Part shown: in pieces, positions 33,048-42,407 of the stretch | Numbering within the stretch: the stretch's first letter is position 1 | Layout of the letters: every line of letters starts with the position of its first letter | Origin: JAFGHJ01 sp964418485 | GTDB taxonomy: Bacteria > Hydrothermota > UBA3072 | Length of the DNA: 57,079 nt | NCBI GenBank assembly: GCA_964418485.1 | Contig: CAYQMH010000005.1 | Span: forward strand, 1 to 57,079 | Reading direction: 5' to 3' | Notes under the pieces: model-generated | Database searches by the model: none | What the model saw: only the letters and a program-made list of their open reading frames with translations | What the model was told of the DNA's origin: nothing | Position numbers and translations under genes: made by a program

Positions 33048-35384
33048 TTAACTTATTTCTGTAATAATGTATATTGGCATTTCTCTAAAAAAGCTTGTAT
33101 CGCCGGTTTTAAACAACCGAATAATCATTAAACTTTCCTGTCCATTTACGGCTGATGCGGTAGCTCCGATCGGTATTGTAGCCGGAGTTGGGAAAATCGA
33201 ATCATCTGGCTGTATTGAACCTGAAAGGTCAAAAGGAACGAGAGTGCCAGCCCCAAGAACTTCAAATGAACTGGGATTCCCGATGAAGTCAACACTGAAT
33301 TGAAATTCGTTGGTAATCGTAGATTCTACCAGATATCTGATCTCGAGTTCAAAGGAAACATGCTTGCCATCACTTGTTTTGCCGATGGGGACCACATCGG
33401 AGACGTCCGGTGTGGTTACCGCTAACAACAACTCCGGAGCCGGTAGGTCTACTACATCACCAACCGTGACAAGTATTTCGAGATTTGAAAAATCAATATC
33501 ATCGGGATTTAGTTGAGATTTTGCATTTAAAAAGATTCTAGAAGATGTGCCTGGGGTCAAGACACTGGGGACAATTAAATTAAATGCAATATTCACCGTT
33601 GTTTCTTTTTCCATTAACAAAATAGCTTTGGATTTATCGCCAGGATAGGCGGGGTTTTCTCCCAAGCTTTTGAACTCAAATTTGAAGACTCCCTGTGTGT
33701 CTGAGAGTGCCAACTCTATAGTTTCGTCCACGTTAAGTTCACTGCGTATAGAATAAATAAACTCGTAAGAAAGTCCGGGATTAATAACGGCAGTCGGACC
33801 ATCAACTACCTGAATATCGAGCGAACCAACTGGCAATATCCCGGTTTGCCTGCCAATTTCATCGTTAATAAAAATTTGTGCATCGTAAGCATTGCCAAGA
33901 TTTGGGGATTCCCCTGACATGACACTCTGTCGTAACCCCGGTATGTCGCTGCCATTCCCTTCTAACCAGGTATCTAAGTCATTCAGAAGTAACTCGGTTC
34001 CGGCTCTTGCTGAATTGCCGGCAGTTAGTTCAAGCATAGAATCGACAAAATCACGTTGAGCATTATAAAGGCGACGCAGGTAATCCAAAGCAGCATCGTT
34101 ATCAAGTCTTTCCAGTGACGCGTCTGTTATTCCTGATTCGGCAAGCATTCTAACGTCTTGAAAACATCTTAAGATTTTGACCGACTCGACCGCGGTAAGA
34201 CTACTAAAATTGTCCGCTAAGAAATAATCGCTTTCTAGCAGTGCATTATAGACCGTACTGGTTGATCGCAACATATTAACAAATAATCCGGAGTTAACCC
34301 AGTCTATGCCGAGTTCCCCTTTCACATGTATCGGTGATATAACTGTATCGGATAGCGTTAGTCGCCGTTTTCTTAAATCAATGATACTTTTTTCAGGAAT
34401 AATACGATTTCCATCATCTGACTTACGATCTAATCTAGCGAGAGCCAGGTATTTGTGTCCGGGTACTCGAGTAATCCCTGAGAGGTCAGTGGCATTTTGA
34501 GCAACGCGGATAGCCCATTCTCTCTTTAATCTAACTGTTGTTTCAATGCCCACTTGCGCTAACATAAAATCATCGTCTTCTTCGCTATTTATTTCTCTAT
34601 CCCAAACGTCGATATAAACCATATCTGGCCTGTCGCTGCTTGGAAGTTCATCAATCGCACTTATAACATCTACCCCCCATTGGTCTGCCAATTCTTGGTT
34701 TTGATATAGAGGTTGCGAGGTAAACTCCAAATCGTTCTCGTTCAATATCTCTTGGCCTGAGACTAATAATCGGCCTGCTTTTTCGGTCGTCCCGTCACCT
34801 CCACAAATTATAAAATCGTTACCAGTGCTTACCTCCACGTTAGCTTCTGCTAAAGCTGAGAGAACAGATATAACTTCAATGGCAGTTGCCTGTGAGATAT
34901 CAGTAAAATCACCACTCGAAAATGTAATCGTTTCTCCGGCTTCTCCATTAGTTTTTACTGTAAGAGTCATTCCATCGCTTAAACTAAATAACCCAGAAGC
35001 GTTGCCCGTTAGTCGAGAAGGCGATGAACCATAACGCTCCGAAAAAGATTTCCCCGGGAAGAAACCTAATGTACTGGCAGCGGTTGAGTTATTAAGATCA
35101 ATTTCTATCGAAGAATGACCATTAACTATATTCTTCGCAATTAATACAATTGCACCAATCCCTCCTCCAGCGAGCGCCTGAATCCGGAAGCCATCGTTGC
35201 CACCAGGAACACCATCGCCGATGAATTGGCTGGAAAGCTCCTGTAGCTCGTGCCTTCGCAAATCTTCCAATTCATTCCAATCTGTGTCTAAGATTGGCAC
35301 ACCTTGTTGCATTCGAACACCAACGTAGTGTTTGGAAACCGAGTCGGCTAATCTATCTTTTGGGTTACGTGAAAAATCGCCCAT
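33048..35384 (-). CDS. DUF6519-like eCIS/phage-tail-associated protein
   Basis: The 778 residues start MGDFSRNPKDRLADSVSKHY and VGVRMQQGVPILDTDWNE, the conserved opening of DUF6519-type proteins found next to contractile-tail baseplates. The middle has DRPDMVYIDVWDREIN, PGHKYLALARL and a helical part. The C-terminal 250 residues are beta-sandwich-like repeats (ETIELALSDTQGVFKFEF, and so on). There is no signal peptide, so it is made in the cytoplasm like other particle parts. A role in the outer baseplate or fibre system is inferred from position (after baseplate J and the tail-protein-I-like protein). It has a GGAGGT site. Confidence 0.7.
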   Translation of the reverse strand: MGDFSRNPKDRLADSVSKHYVGVRMQQGVPILDTDWNELEDLRRHELQELSSQFIGDGVPGGNDGFRIQALAGGGIGAIVLIAKNIVNGHSSIEIDLNNSTAASTLGFFPGKSFSERYGSSPSRLTGNASGLFSLSDGMTLTVKTNGEAGETITFSSGDFTDISQATAIEVISVLSALAEANVEVSTGNDFIICGGDGTTEKAGRLLVSGQEILNENDLEFTSQPLYQNQELADQWGVDVISAIDELPSSDRPDMVYIDVWDREINSEEDDDFMLAQVGIETTVRLKREWAIRVAQNATDLSGITRVPGHKYLALARLDRKSDDGNRIIPEKSIIDLRKRRLTLSDTVISPIHVKGELGIDWVNSGLFVNMLRSTSTVYNALLESDYFLADNFSSLTAVESVKILRCFQDVRMLAESGITDASLERLDNDAALDYLRRLYNAQRDFVDSMLELTAGNSARAGTELLLNDLDTWLEGNGSDIPGLRQSVMSGESPNLGNAYDAQIFINDEIGRQTGILPVGSLDIQVVDGPTAVINPGLSYEFIYSIRSELNVDETIELALSDTQGVFKFEFKSLGENPAYPGDKSKAILLMEKETTVNIAFNLIVPSVLTPGTSSRIFLNAKSQLNPDDIDFSNLEILVTVGDVVDLPAPELLLAVTTPDVSDVVPIGKTSDGKHVSFELEIRYLVESTITNEFQFSVDFIGNPSSFEVLGAGTLVPFDLSGSIQPDDSIFPTPATIPIGATASAVNGQESLMIIRLFKTGDTSFFREMPIYIITEIS

Positions 35385-35404
35385 AATTTACCTCCTGTGC
35401 CTCT

Positions 35405-35932
35405 CTAAAATATTAATCGGATTGTCCTGACCATTTTATCATCCGCTGCTTTATGAATTACCGGGTGACGAACATAATCGATCATGTAAGACTTTTTGCC
35501 GACTTGCCCAAAAAGACCAAATTCTCTTAAAGGATACGTCTTTTCTTCGCTTTTAATTGGCGGTGGTGTACCCGGTTCCATAGTAACTGTGATCTGGATA
35601 CGATGGGTTGGAGTGCTGGTAGGTTTTCCCGCTGCATCTAAATATTCAATCATTTTAGGCTTCAATGCAATGTTGAAAGGTTTGAGATCGGTCAGTTGTT
35701 CTATCGATCTTAACGGTGGTGGGGGAGGCTCTGTATCCCAACTTTCTTCTCCTTTTCCTACAGCAAGCAATTTAATTCCTGATGTTTTATCTCTCTTCAT
35801 AAAAGCCGCCAATAATTGACGGCATCGATCCACAATGATATTTGAATACCATCCTGACTCTATTATTTTTCCCTCTCCGGTAATAATACGGTCATAATAG
35901 ATCCCTCTTGGTAATGAAACTTCATCATTCAT
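35405..35932 (-). CDS. Tail-fibre/collar-like eCIS protein
   Basis: The 175 residues (start MNDEVSLPRGIYYDRII, chosen for the GAGGAG site 7 bases upstream; the longer frame overlaps the previous gene) contain QLLAAFMKRDKTSGIKLLAV and a Pro-rich loop (EPPPPPLRS). They end in REFGLFGQVGKK and a beta strand pair. The same fold-like segments recur in the HhH-fused protein at 28 kb, so the two are paralogues. The GLFG and AVGKGEESWD motifs resemble tail-collar/fibre proteins of phages and CIS. Probably a short fibre or fibre-attachment subunit. Confidence 0.65.
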   Translation of the reverse strand: MNDEVSLPRGIYYDRIITGEGKIIESGWYSNIIVDRCRQLLAAFMKRDKTSGIKLLAVGKGEESWDTEPPPPPLRSIEQLTDLKPFNIALKPKMIEYLDAAGKPTSTPTHRIQITVTMEPGTPPPIKSEEKTYPLREFGLFGQVGKKSYMIDYVRHPVIHKAADDKMVRTIRLIF

Positions 35933-35957
35933 AGATAACTCCTCGTTATTTAAACTA

Positions 35958-38123
35958 TTAGGGGAAACTATCCCCCGGACCCAACACAATCTCTTTACCT
36001 TCAGAAGTTAGTACATCTTTATAGGTTTCCGATATAAAATATGTTTCATCAGAGAAAGGTTTTCCATAGGTATAAACATAATCGGTGTGCATATCAGGTT
36101 TCGTTATAAAAACTGCTCGGTCGGTAATAGGCATAAACTCTTTTAAGACCTGTCTTATTCGAGATATACCTAACTCAATTTTATCCGAATCCATAGTGTC
36201 TGTAGTTAGATAAATCCCAATGGTATCTCGAGAGTACCAGTCATTGTTATATCTTTTTCCGCCTTTACCGGCATCATAAGTATATGTTTGGAAATCCTCA
36301 AATTTACCCTTCAGTGAAATCTTGTCGGAATTCCTTGCATCGGCAGCTGTACATCCTGCAGCCCGGAAATCGATAGTTTCTGTAGCTTTATAATCTTCAC
36401 TGGTGTATGTCGTACTTATGTTAGAGCGATAAATAAGGAGTAAAGAATTCTCTGCCGCTATCGGCAAGGAATCACGCTCGGAATATGAACTTGCCGTGAT
36501 TTGTTCTTCTGTTCTCCAGGTATCGGTCAAAACATCTAATACTCTATGCCATATCGAGTGGCTTCCGGCTCTATTGGAACTCCATGAGAGTTCAATATCC
36601 CCATCTTTGTTAACAAAACAAGCAGGCTCACAGTCATGATAATCCGGAGGTAAAGCAGAAAAAGCTTTGACTTCGCTCCAACCTGTACCATCAAGATTCA
36701 GATTTCCCTTTATTCTGTAGACTAAAGTCCATCTTGTCTGATCGGGTTCTGCCGAAGGCTCCCGGCGAGACCAGAAAACCCATATGGATTGATTCGGATG
36801 AAAACAAATAAACAGGTCGCGTTCTACTCTCGGATCGATTCCGCTGTCTAAAGGAAAAGCGACAGTAGTTCCCCATGAACCGTCATATCTGGAATATTTC
36901 AACTGCCAATTAGCAGCTGTTTTCTCCATCCAGAAAAGCCATATTCTTCCCGTATTGTCTGTTATTGCAAAAGGTGTTTTCCTTTCTATCCCATCATTGC
37001 TAAAAGGCAAGGATGCCGAGCTAACCCATTTATCTCCGCTAAAATCGGAACATTTAATATTCCACTTTTTATCTTCAAAATCACTCCAGAAAACCTTAAG
37101 AGTACCGTTATAAAATACAGCAGAAGGGTCTTTATAGATTACATTACCAAATGCGAGAGGCTGACTGGGCGCCCATTTCTCTTTTCTGTCTTCACGATAA
37201 GTTTTATACCATATACTACTTGTTTCTATCCATTTCCCCTTACCTTGCCACTGTTCTTTATCCGTCTTGTAGGTTATTTCATTCCTATGATAGAAAAGCC
37301 ACAGCGTATCATTATCGTCCCACACTGCCGAAGGCCTGCCCTTATAGGCGAAATTCGTTGATAGAGCCTTGGTGGGTTCCGACCAGCTCCCGGAGCCGTT
37401 TTTTTGTTTCATCCAGAGGTTAAGTTGTTCGGGACGATTGGATAAAAATACATTGTGTACAAACTCCTTCGTACGGCACTCCCAATTAGTTATACGTTTT
37501 ACAGTGGCTTCAACCGTGGGGATAATGCCTATGGTCTTATAAAGTGAAGGAGCATATTTAATCTCATTCCGCTGATTTTGAATTTCCAGATTAAAATCGG
37601 TTTTCCAACCAATCCATTGAGCCAGAAGGGAAAGCAAGTTTCCATCTATCTTATTAACATCACATAAATTCCTTAAAGATCCGGTAAAACTATAGAGTTG
37701 GTCGAGAATACTACCTGGAATATCTAAAAAATAGCGTAATTGACTTTCTTTATCATATCTGTGATATATACCCGGTAAAAGATTATACATCCGCTGGGAT
37801 AAACTATACGGAGAAGTCGCTATTGTAGAGACACGATTTCGCCTGTCTATTTGACATTCCGGAGGATTACCTTTGTAAGGGAACAGCATATAATAATATA
37901 CCGTTTCACCCTTTAGATTTTCATCAACTGCAGAATTTAAATCTTCTCCTTCAGTTACTAAAAACCCATCTTCCGGCGAGGTAGGATATGTACCCTCTTT
38001 ACGCATTATACGAATGCCCGGATATTGTACCGGGTCAGGATTCTCCCATGTCAATTTAATTCTGTTCCCTTTAATTTTATCCCAGAAAGGATGTGGTATT
38101 GCTTTAATGTTTTCTAAACGCAT
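35958..38123 (-). CDS. Baseplate tail-protein-I/Afp12-like protein with propeller-like region
   Basis: The 721 residues begin with a fibronectin-III-like sandwich (about 1-100; GNRIKLTWENPDPVQYPGI). A phage tail protein I/P2-gpI-like section follows (105-230; SQRMYNLLPGIYHRYDKESQ, WIGWKTDF, YKTIGIIPTVEATVKRITNW). Several WlFY-type blade repeats come next (240-560; SAVWDDNDTLWLFYHRNE, NTGRIWLFWMEKT, NQSIWVFWSRRE), suggesting a sialidase-like beta-propeller. The tail has MPITDRAVFITKPDMHTDY. In Afp/PVC this position is Afp12, which builds the baseplate arms. The propeller insertion may bind glycans. Start overlaps the Glu-rich end of the previous gene within two bases. Confidence 0.78.
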   Translation of the reverse strand: MRLENIKAIPHPFWDKIKGNRIKLTWENPDPVQYPGIRIMRKEGTYPTSPEDGFLVTEGEDLNSAVDENLKGETVYYYMLFPYKGNPPECQIDRRNRVSTIATSPYSLSQRMYNLLPGIYHRYDKESQLRYFLDIPGSILDQLYSFTGSLRNLCDVNKIDGNLLSLLAQWIGWKTDFNLEIQNQRNEIKYAPSLYKTIGIIPTVEATVKRITNWECRTKEFVHNVFLSNRPEQLNLWMKQKNGSGSWSEPTKALSTNFAYKGRPSAVWDDNDTLWLFYHRNEITYKTDKEQWQGKGKWIETSSIWYKTYREDRKEKWAPSQPLAFGNVIYKDPSAVFYNGTLKVFWSDFEDKKWNIKCSDFSGDKWVSSASLPFSNDGIERKTPFAITDNTGRIWLFWMEKTAANWQLKYSRYDGSWGTTVAFPLDSGIDPRVERDLFICFHPNQSIWVFWSRREPSAEPDQTRWTLVYRIKGNLNLDGTGWSEVKAFSALPPDYHDCEPACFVNKDGDIELSWSSNRAGSHSIWHRVLDVLTDTWRTEEQITASSYSERDSLPIAAENSLLLIYRSNISTTYTSEDYKATETIDFRAAGCTAADARNSDKISLKGKFEDFQTYTYDAGKGGKRYNNDWYSRDTIGIYLTTDTMDSDKIELGISRIRQVLKEFMPITDRAVFITKPDMHTDYVYTYGKPFSDETYFISETYKDVLTSEGKEIVLGPGDSFP

Positions 38124-38125
38124 AG

Positions 38126-39685
38126 CTAAATTTCTTCCTCTTCTTCTTCCTCTTCCACCTCTACATTTATACCTTTGGCGTAATTGGAATCCTCCGGAAT
38201 TTTTGGAATTTCACCAGGATCCAACGAAATCTTACCTTTAGGCTCGATGTCTTCTTCCTGGTCTTCAGTCTTAAATTCATTTATGTATACGTATTCAACA
38301 CCTTCTATATCTTCTATTGCTTCATAAAATTTACTCAGGTAAATACATTTACCAAAATACACATTATCAAAATCAAGTAGTTCGGCTGCAGCTTTCTCTA
38401 CCTGTTCTTTAACTTCTTCCGGATTATAATAACTTTTTACATTAATTTTTGCCGATACATAGATATCCACATAAGTTACATTCTCGATTTTAATTATAGT
38501 TGAAAGAGGACGCTTATCCTCAAAGTACGCCAGCAAATTCGATTCAAGGATATCATCTACATATCCTCCGCCCTCTGGGGCAATAAATAGAGTTACTGTG
38601 TTCCAATTAAGGGATTCGGCACGTACTTTTCCCACACCATTGAACTCAAGAGCGAGCGCTTCATAATCCTCTGCTGTTACAGATCTCTTAAGTGATCTAA
38701 AAACACGAGGGGCATGAAATATTGCATCCTCTATACTCTCTCGTTCGGCCCCACCTGTCGCAGGTACAGGGTTGGTCACATCTGCGGCAGCAGCTGTTAA
38801 CTGGGGGGCATCGACTATAGTGATAATTTTATTAGCTGCAACGTTGCCGGACATTCCGCCTCCGACTCTATATGTTGCTTTAATAACGGCGTTATTAGGC
38901 GGTATGGCACCAAACGAACCATCTCCAAAAATTATTGTTGCTCTGTCTTCATCGTCTATTCCAATCGCATAATCTTTTTGGTCTTCCCTGCTGAAAGCAA
39001 GACTTTCCTGTAACTCCCATTTTGTTGGAAGACCATTTAAATAAGATATTACAATGATATCTCTATTAATGTCTTGACTTGCTCCGATGGACCTTAATAT
39101 CAATTCGGGTTGCGCTAACACGAAACTCTGGTTCGCGGTACCGTCCGAAGTGCCTAATATTTCGTCTTCGATCAAATAGCCCTCTTCAACAGGAATCCCT
39201 TTATATTGTTTTTTGTTAGATACAGCGGTAATGGTGCTAAAATCAATTTCAAGAGTAGTTTCGCGAGTATATTCGAAACGGACACTCGGGCTGTCCTTTT
39301 CACTCTTTGTCGCGAACGCATCTCCTTTTTCTATCTTGATAAGATCATTGCAGCTACCATCAACGGTCACGGTCAAAGATGCAGCTGCGGGTGCTGCAGT
39401 AGAAAATCTATAACCTATAAGTTTCAGATGCTCAATTACACTGCGTCGTTCTTTTGCAGTAGTTAAGAAACTCTCATTGGCGATACGATCCTGATAGTAA
39501 CTAAGAATATCAGCCATATGAGCAAAAAGTTCTATTAAGACAATTCCGAAGTCCGCTTCCGAGAGATCGGTCCATTCCGGAAGTACCTCCGGGATCAATT
39601 CAATCATAGTATCTTTAAAGCTCTCGTAATCTCTTGCCATGTAATCGATTACTTGCATATCTTCGACTTTATTTATTTTTGCCAT
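38126..39685 (-). CDS. Baseplate J family protein (Afp11-like)
   Basis: The 519 residues show the gpJ/gp6-family layout. The N-terminus is DYMARDYESFKDTMIELIPE and LPEWTDLSEADFGIVLIELF with MADILSYYQDRIANE. The middle strand domain has IIFGDGSFGAIPPNNAVIKA (the diagnostic FGDG-x-x-G-x-x-P). The C-terminal domain has DIYVSAKINVKSYYNPEEV. It forms baseplate wedges linking spike, sheath and arms. The protein ends in an unusual Glu run (EVEEEEEEEEEI-type), whose purine-rich codons also serve as the ribosome site of the next gene. GGAG precedes its ATG. Confidence 0.92.
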   Translation of the reverse strand: MAKINKVEDMQVIDYMARDYESFKDTMIELIPEVLPEWTDLSEADFGIVLIELFAHMADILSYYQDRIANESFLTTAKERRSVIEHLKLIGYRFSTAAPAAASLTVTVDGSCNDLIKIEKGDAFATKSEKDSPSVRFEYTRETTLEIDFSTITAVSNKKQYKGIPVEEGYLIEDEILGTSDGTANQSFVLAQPELILRSIGASQDINRDIIVISYLNGLPTKWELQESLAFSREDQKDYAIGIDDEDRATIIFGDGSFGAIPPNNAVIKATYRVGGGMSGNVAANKIITIVDAPQLTAAAADVTNPVPATGGAERESIEDAIFHAPRVFRSLKRSVTAEDYEALALEFNGVGKVRAESLNWNTVTLFIAPEGGGYVDDILESNLLAYFEDKRPLSTIIKIENVTYVDIYVSAKINVKSYYNPEEVKEQVEKAAAELLDFDNVYFGKCIYLSKFYEAIEDIEGVEYVYINEFKTEDQEEDIEPKGKISLDPGEIPKIPEDSNYAKGINVEVEEEEEEEEI

Positions 39686-39708
39686 AGGTATAAACTCCTG
39701 TTTTCAAT

Positions 39709-40068
39709 TTAAAAGGCTATTTTAATCGCCTGTTTTTCAAGCGCGTCTTTCCTTATATACACAATCACGACTATTAATTTTTCATCTTTACTCTCTACGT
39801 CTACAGTTTCCACCAAAATCTCGTCACCTAACCAGCGTTCCAAAGATTTCCTGATGTTGAACTCCGTTGTTGCAGCAAGTATTTCGTTGTTAGGATCAAA
39901 CACTAAATCCCTCAATCCGCATCCAAACTCGGGCATGTTGACTCTTTCTCCCGGAGAGGTAAATAAAATTTGGATAATCTTCGCCTTAATATTTTCATCT
40001 CCTGATACAGAAGAAATACTTCCATTTGTTTCTATTTTAAAAGGAAAACCAAAACCCTGTTTATCCAC
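39709..40068 (-). CDS. gp25/GPW-family baseplate wedge protein (Afp9-like)
   Basis: The 119 residues contain the typical gp25-like sequence IQILFTSPGERVNMPEFGCG followed by LRDLVFDPNNE and a RKSLERWLGDEILVE segment. This small wedge subunit seeds sheath polymerisation by mimicking a sheath strand. Length is normal. A GGAGG site is next to the start. It lies between the 118-residue protein and baseplate J, as in other eCIS loci. Confidence 0.92.
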   Translation of the reverse strand: MDKQGFGFPFKIETNGSISSVSGDENIKAKIIQILFTSPGERVNMPEFGCGLRDLVFDPNNEILAATTEFNIRKSLERWLGDEILVETVDVESKDEKLIVVIVYIRKDALEKQAIKIAF

Positions 40069-40077
40069 TTGTCCTCC

Positions 40078-40434
40078 TTAGTCTACCAATCCTGTACCGG
40101 CATTATTTTGAGTAAACTCAACATTGTTCTGTGTGCCTGAAAGAGCCACACTATGATAATGGCTTCCAGGGTCGGCTTCCCCGGTTTGACCGGATACAGA
40201 GGTACTTACATTGCCGCTTGTAGTAATACTCTGAATTACCATATTGCTTTTTATATGGCTGATTACTCCCTGGGCTATAGCATACGCAAGTTCCTTCCAA
40301 CTATCACGTATCTTCTTCATATCCTCTGAAGATAAATCTTCCTCCAAAGGTGGAGACATATATTCGTCGATCTTATCGTAAATCGCTTTGCTCATTCCTG
40401 AACTGGCTGTTATATCACCTGCATTAAGTCCCAT
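40078..40434 (-). CDS. Small conserved eCIS baseplate-region protein
   Basis: The 118 residues have an N-terminal acidic helix (SPPLEEDLSSEDMKKIRDSW, then KELAYAIAQGVISHIKSN) and a Gly/Ser/Thr-rich beta part (TTSGNVSTSVSGQTGEADPG, then SHYHSVALSGTQ). It sits exactly where PAAR (Afp10) might be expected, but the pattern is not a PAAR repeat. I do not assign a fold. The beta part resembles C-terminal tails of gpV-type proteins. The start is 2 bases from the gpV stop and its Shine-Dalgarno sequence is weak, indicating coupling. Confidence 0.65.
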   Translation of the reverse strand: MGLNAGDITASSGMSKAIYDKIDEYMSPPLEEDLSSEDMKKIRDSWKELAYAIAQGVISHIKSNMVIQSITTSGNVSTSVSGQTGEADPGSHYHSVALSGTQNNVEFTQNNAGTGLVD

Positions 40435-40436
40435 CT

Positions 40437-41264
40437 TTATTTCACCGTATTTGTTGGCGAGAGTGCAGGATCAAGTACTAGGGGCGCGCCAGGCACCGGC
40501 GGCGTTGTCGGAGCGCCCAGGTTGCCTGTGTGCATATGAGTCATAAACGTCGTGTTTATCCAGTTGTCGAGAGCCATTTTCAGCTGATTTCCAAGTACTA
40601 ATGGTTCACTTGCACCATCACCGATTTTTATGCTGCTGCTTTTAATAGTTACACTTGAACTGTCCATCGTAATAACATTACCGTTTTTATCCTCTACCGT
40701 AATTCCATTACCATCGAGGAGTACGTTATTTCCATTGGAACCATCGTCTATTTCAATACCTGCCTGATCCATTCTGATTACCTGACCGTTCACAGCTTCA
40801 ACAATCAAAACCATTTCTTCACCATCTTTGTCTTCGAGTTGTATTGTGTGCCCTTGTTTGGTCTTTATAATTTTTCGGGTTAGTGGGTCCTGAACACTAC
40901 TGTCTTCCGACCCATCTGCCTTATTCGGCTTGGGCAGTTCACTTTCTCCGCCCGGTTTGCCCCAATAGGTCCCCACCCATATTGGATATTCCAAGTCTCC
41001 TGCTTCAAACTCCACCCATACACCGGCATCTACTTCGGGAATCGCGAGAAAACCCTGATCGGCTATACCTCCATAAGGGAGGCAGGGCATGGCCCATCCC
41101 GTAACAACATCGTTCCCCAGTAAACTCGGGATCTTCACCTTTAATCGGCCCAACTTTTCAGGATCCTCGTTATCAATCACAATTCCCCTGTATTTCCCAT
41201 AATATCTATGATCGACTTTCTCGATTAATCTATTTAAAGTTTTATCCACCAATACTTCTTCCAT
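40437..41264 (-). CDS. Baseplate spike protein, gpV/VgrG OB-fold (gp5-like, Afp8 C-half)
   Basis: The 275 residues carry the gp5 OB-fold (YRGIVIDNEDPEKLGRLKVK, WAMPCLPYGGIADQGFLAIP, VGTYWGKPG) and then a beta-helix-like needle (MDQAGIEIDDGSNGNNVLL, DGNGITVEDKNGNVITMD; a repeated x-G-x-x-x-D ladder). They end in a THMHTGNLGAPTTPPVPGAP tail. It is the central spike. In Afp8/PVC8 the gp27 and gp5 parts are fused. Here they are separate adjacent genes. AGGAG precedes the ATG. Confidence 0.9.
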   Translation of the reverse strand: MEEVLVDKTLNRLIEKVDHRYYGKYRGIVIDNEDPEKLGRLKVKIPSLLGNDVVTGWAMPCLPYGGIADQGFLAIPEVDAGVWVEFEAGDLEYPIWVGTYWGKPGGESELPKPNKADGSEDSSVQDPLTRKIIKTKQGHTIQLEDKDGEEMVLIVEAVNGQVIRMDQAGIEIDDGSNGNNVLLDGNGITVEDKNGNVITMDSSSVTIKSSSIKIGDGASEPLVLGNQLKMALDNWINTTFMTHMHTGNLGAPTTPPVPGAPLVLDPALSPTNTVK

Positions 41265-41286
41265 TTAATTAACTCCTCTCAAAAAT

Positions 41287-42390
41287 TTAAAAAAGCTCCT
41301 CTCCTTCAAAATCCTCTGAGCCTTCCGGTTCTATCGCGTTTCTTACCACATCAAAATGTTGTGTATAACCATTTTCTGTAAAACTATGTTTTACTTTTGT
41401 AACATAATAAATTCCGCTGAAAGTTTCACCAACTCCTTTAATTGTCACTAATTCTCCGGATCTAAGTACGTCCTGGTATAAAAAACTATTAATTTCTCCT
41501 TCTGCCTTTACAAGCCACTCTGCATTGTCGTAAATTCCCTGACAGAGGGTCTGTATCGCCGGTTGGCTATTTGCTTTGGTATGTTTTACAAAAATCTTTG
41601 TGGGGGTAACATCTGAGGAATATAAATCTGCGGCTCCTACCGAACCCAGCGATTTCTGCTCTGTCGAATCTACTGTTACATCTTGTTCTTCTTTGGTTAG
41701 CAAATCCAATTGATGCATTTCCACATTCGTTGCTTCCAAAGCATTTAGTGTTATATTGAAGTAAGACAAATTGGATTTTGCTCCAAACTGCATAGCTAAT
41801 ATTTTCTGAGGTGTAGCGTCTAATTGAGGTGGACGAAAGTATCCTGTCTCGTTATGAACAAAGCACTCAAAACCATTCCGCTTTGCCAGTCTTTTTAAAA
41901 ACTTAATATCGGTTTCCCTCTGGATTATCGTAGAGGTTGCTTCCTCGTGTACAATCTCCGTCTCTTCAACCTCAGGTGTCAATCCGTAATTGCCGAATAT
42001 TTCTGAAGCAATATCGCTGTCCTTCTTGTCCGGCCAATCCTTAAGCACTTCTTCCCTGTTCATTAATACGCTGCCGTCCATGCCTTTAACATCCAGATAA
42101 CTCTGTGATAATTCTTTATCAAAATAGGGTTTCACCTGGGTAATATATCCGGTAAACACCTCGACTACATTATCTTCAAAACCTGCCGATATGGACACTT
42201 CTTTCCAAAGACTTATTCGTTCATCATCAATCCAGGTCCAGGTTCCGTCTTTTTTCAGTCGAATAGCCAGCCTAATATTAAAAACGCTTGCCAAATCTAT
42301 ATCTTCTTCTGCCTCAACACTGATAATATCCTGGTATAAATCCTGGATTTCTTCATCATCGATCTTTATAAGGCAGATTTCGCTTTTCAT
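41287..42390 (-). CDS. gp27-like/phage late control D protein (Afp8 N-half)
   Basis: The 367 residues contain segments typical of the phage late-control D/gp27 family: DIDLASVFNIRLAIRLKKDG, FTGYITQVKPYFDKELSQSY, LDVKGMD, and ETDIKFLKRLAKRNGFECFV. They close with VKHSFTENGYTQHFDVVRNA. It trimerises as the spike hub between tube and gpV. It is followed after about 20 bases by the gpV gene. Start and Shine-Dalgarno sequence (GAGG) are normal. Confidence 0.9.
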   Translation of the reverse strand: MKSEICLIKIDDEEIQDLYQDIISVEAEEDIDLASVFNIRLAIRLKKDGTWTWIDDERISLWKEVSISAGFEDNVVEVFTGYITQVKPYFDKELSQSYLDVKGMDGSVLMNREEVLKDWPDKKDSDIASEIFGNYGLTPEVEETEIVHEEATSTIIQRETDIKFLKRLAKRNGFECFVHNETGYFRPPQLDATPQKILAMQFGAKSNLSYFNITLNALEATNVEMHQLDLLTKEEQDVTVDSTEQKSLGSVGAADLYSSDVTPTKIFVKHTKANSQPAIQTLCQGIYDNAEWLVKAEGEINSFLYQDVLRSGELVTIKGVGETFSGIYYVTKVKHSFTENGYTQHFDVVRNAIEPEGSEDFEGEELF

Positions 42391-42407
42391 CTAAAATTAT
42401 ACCTCAT

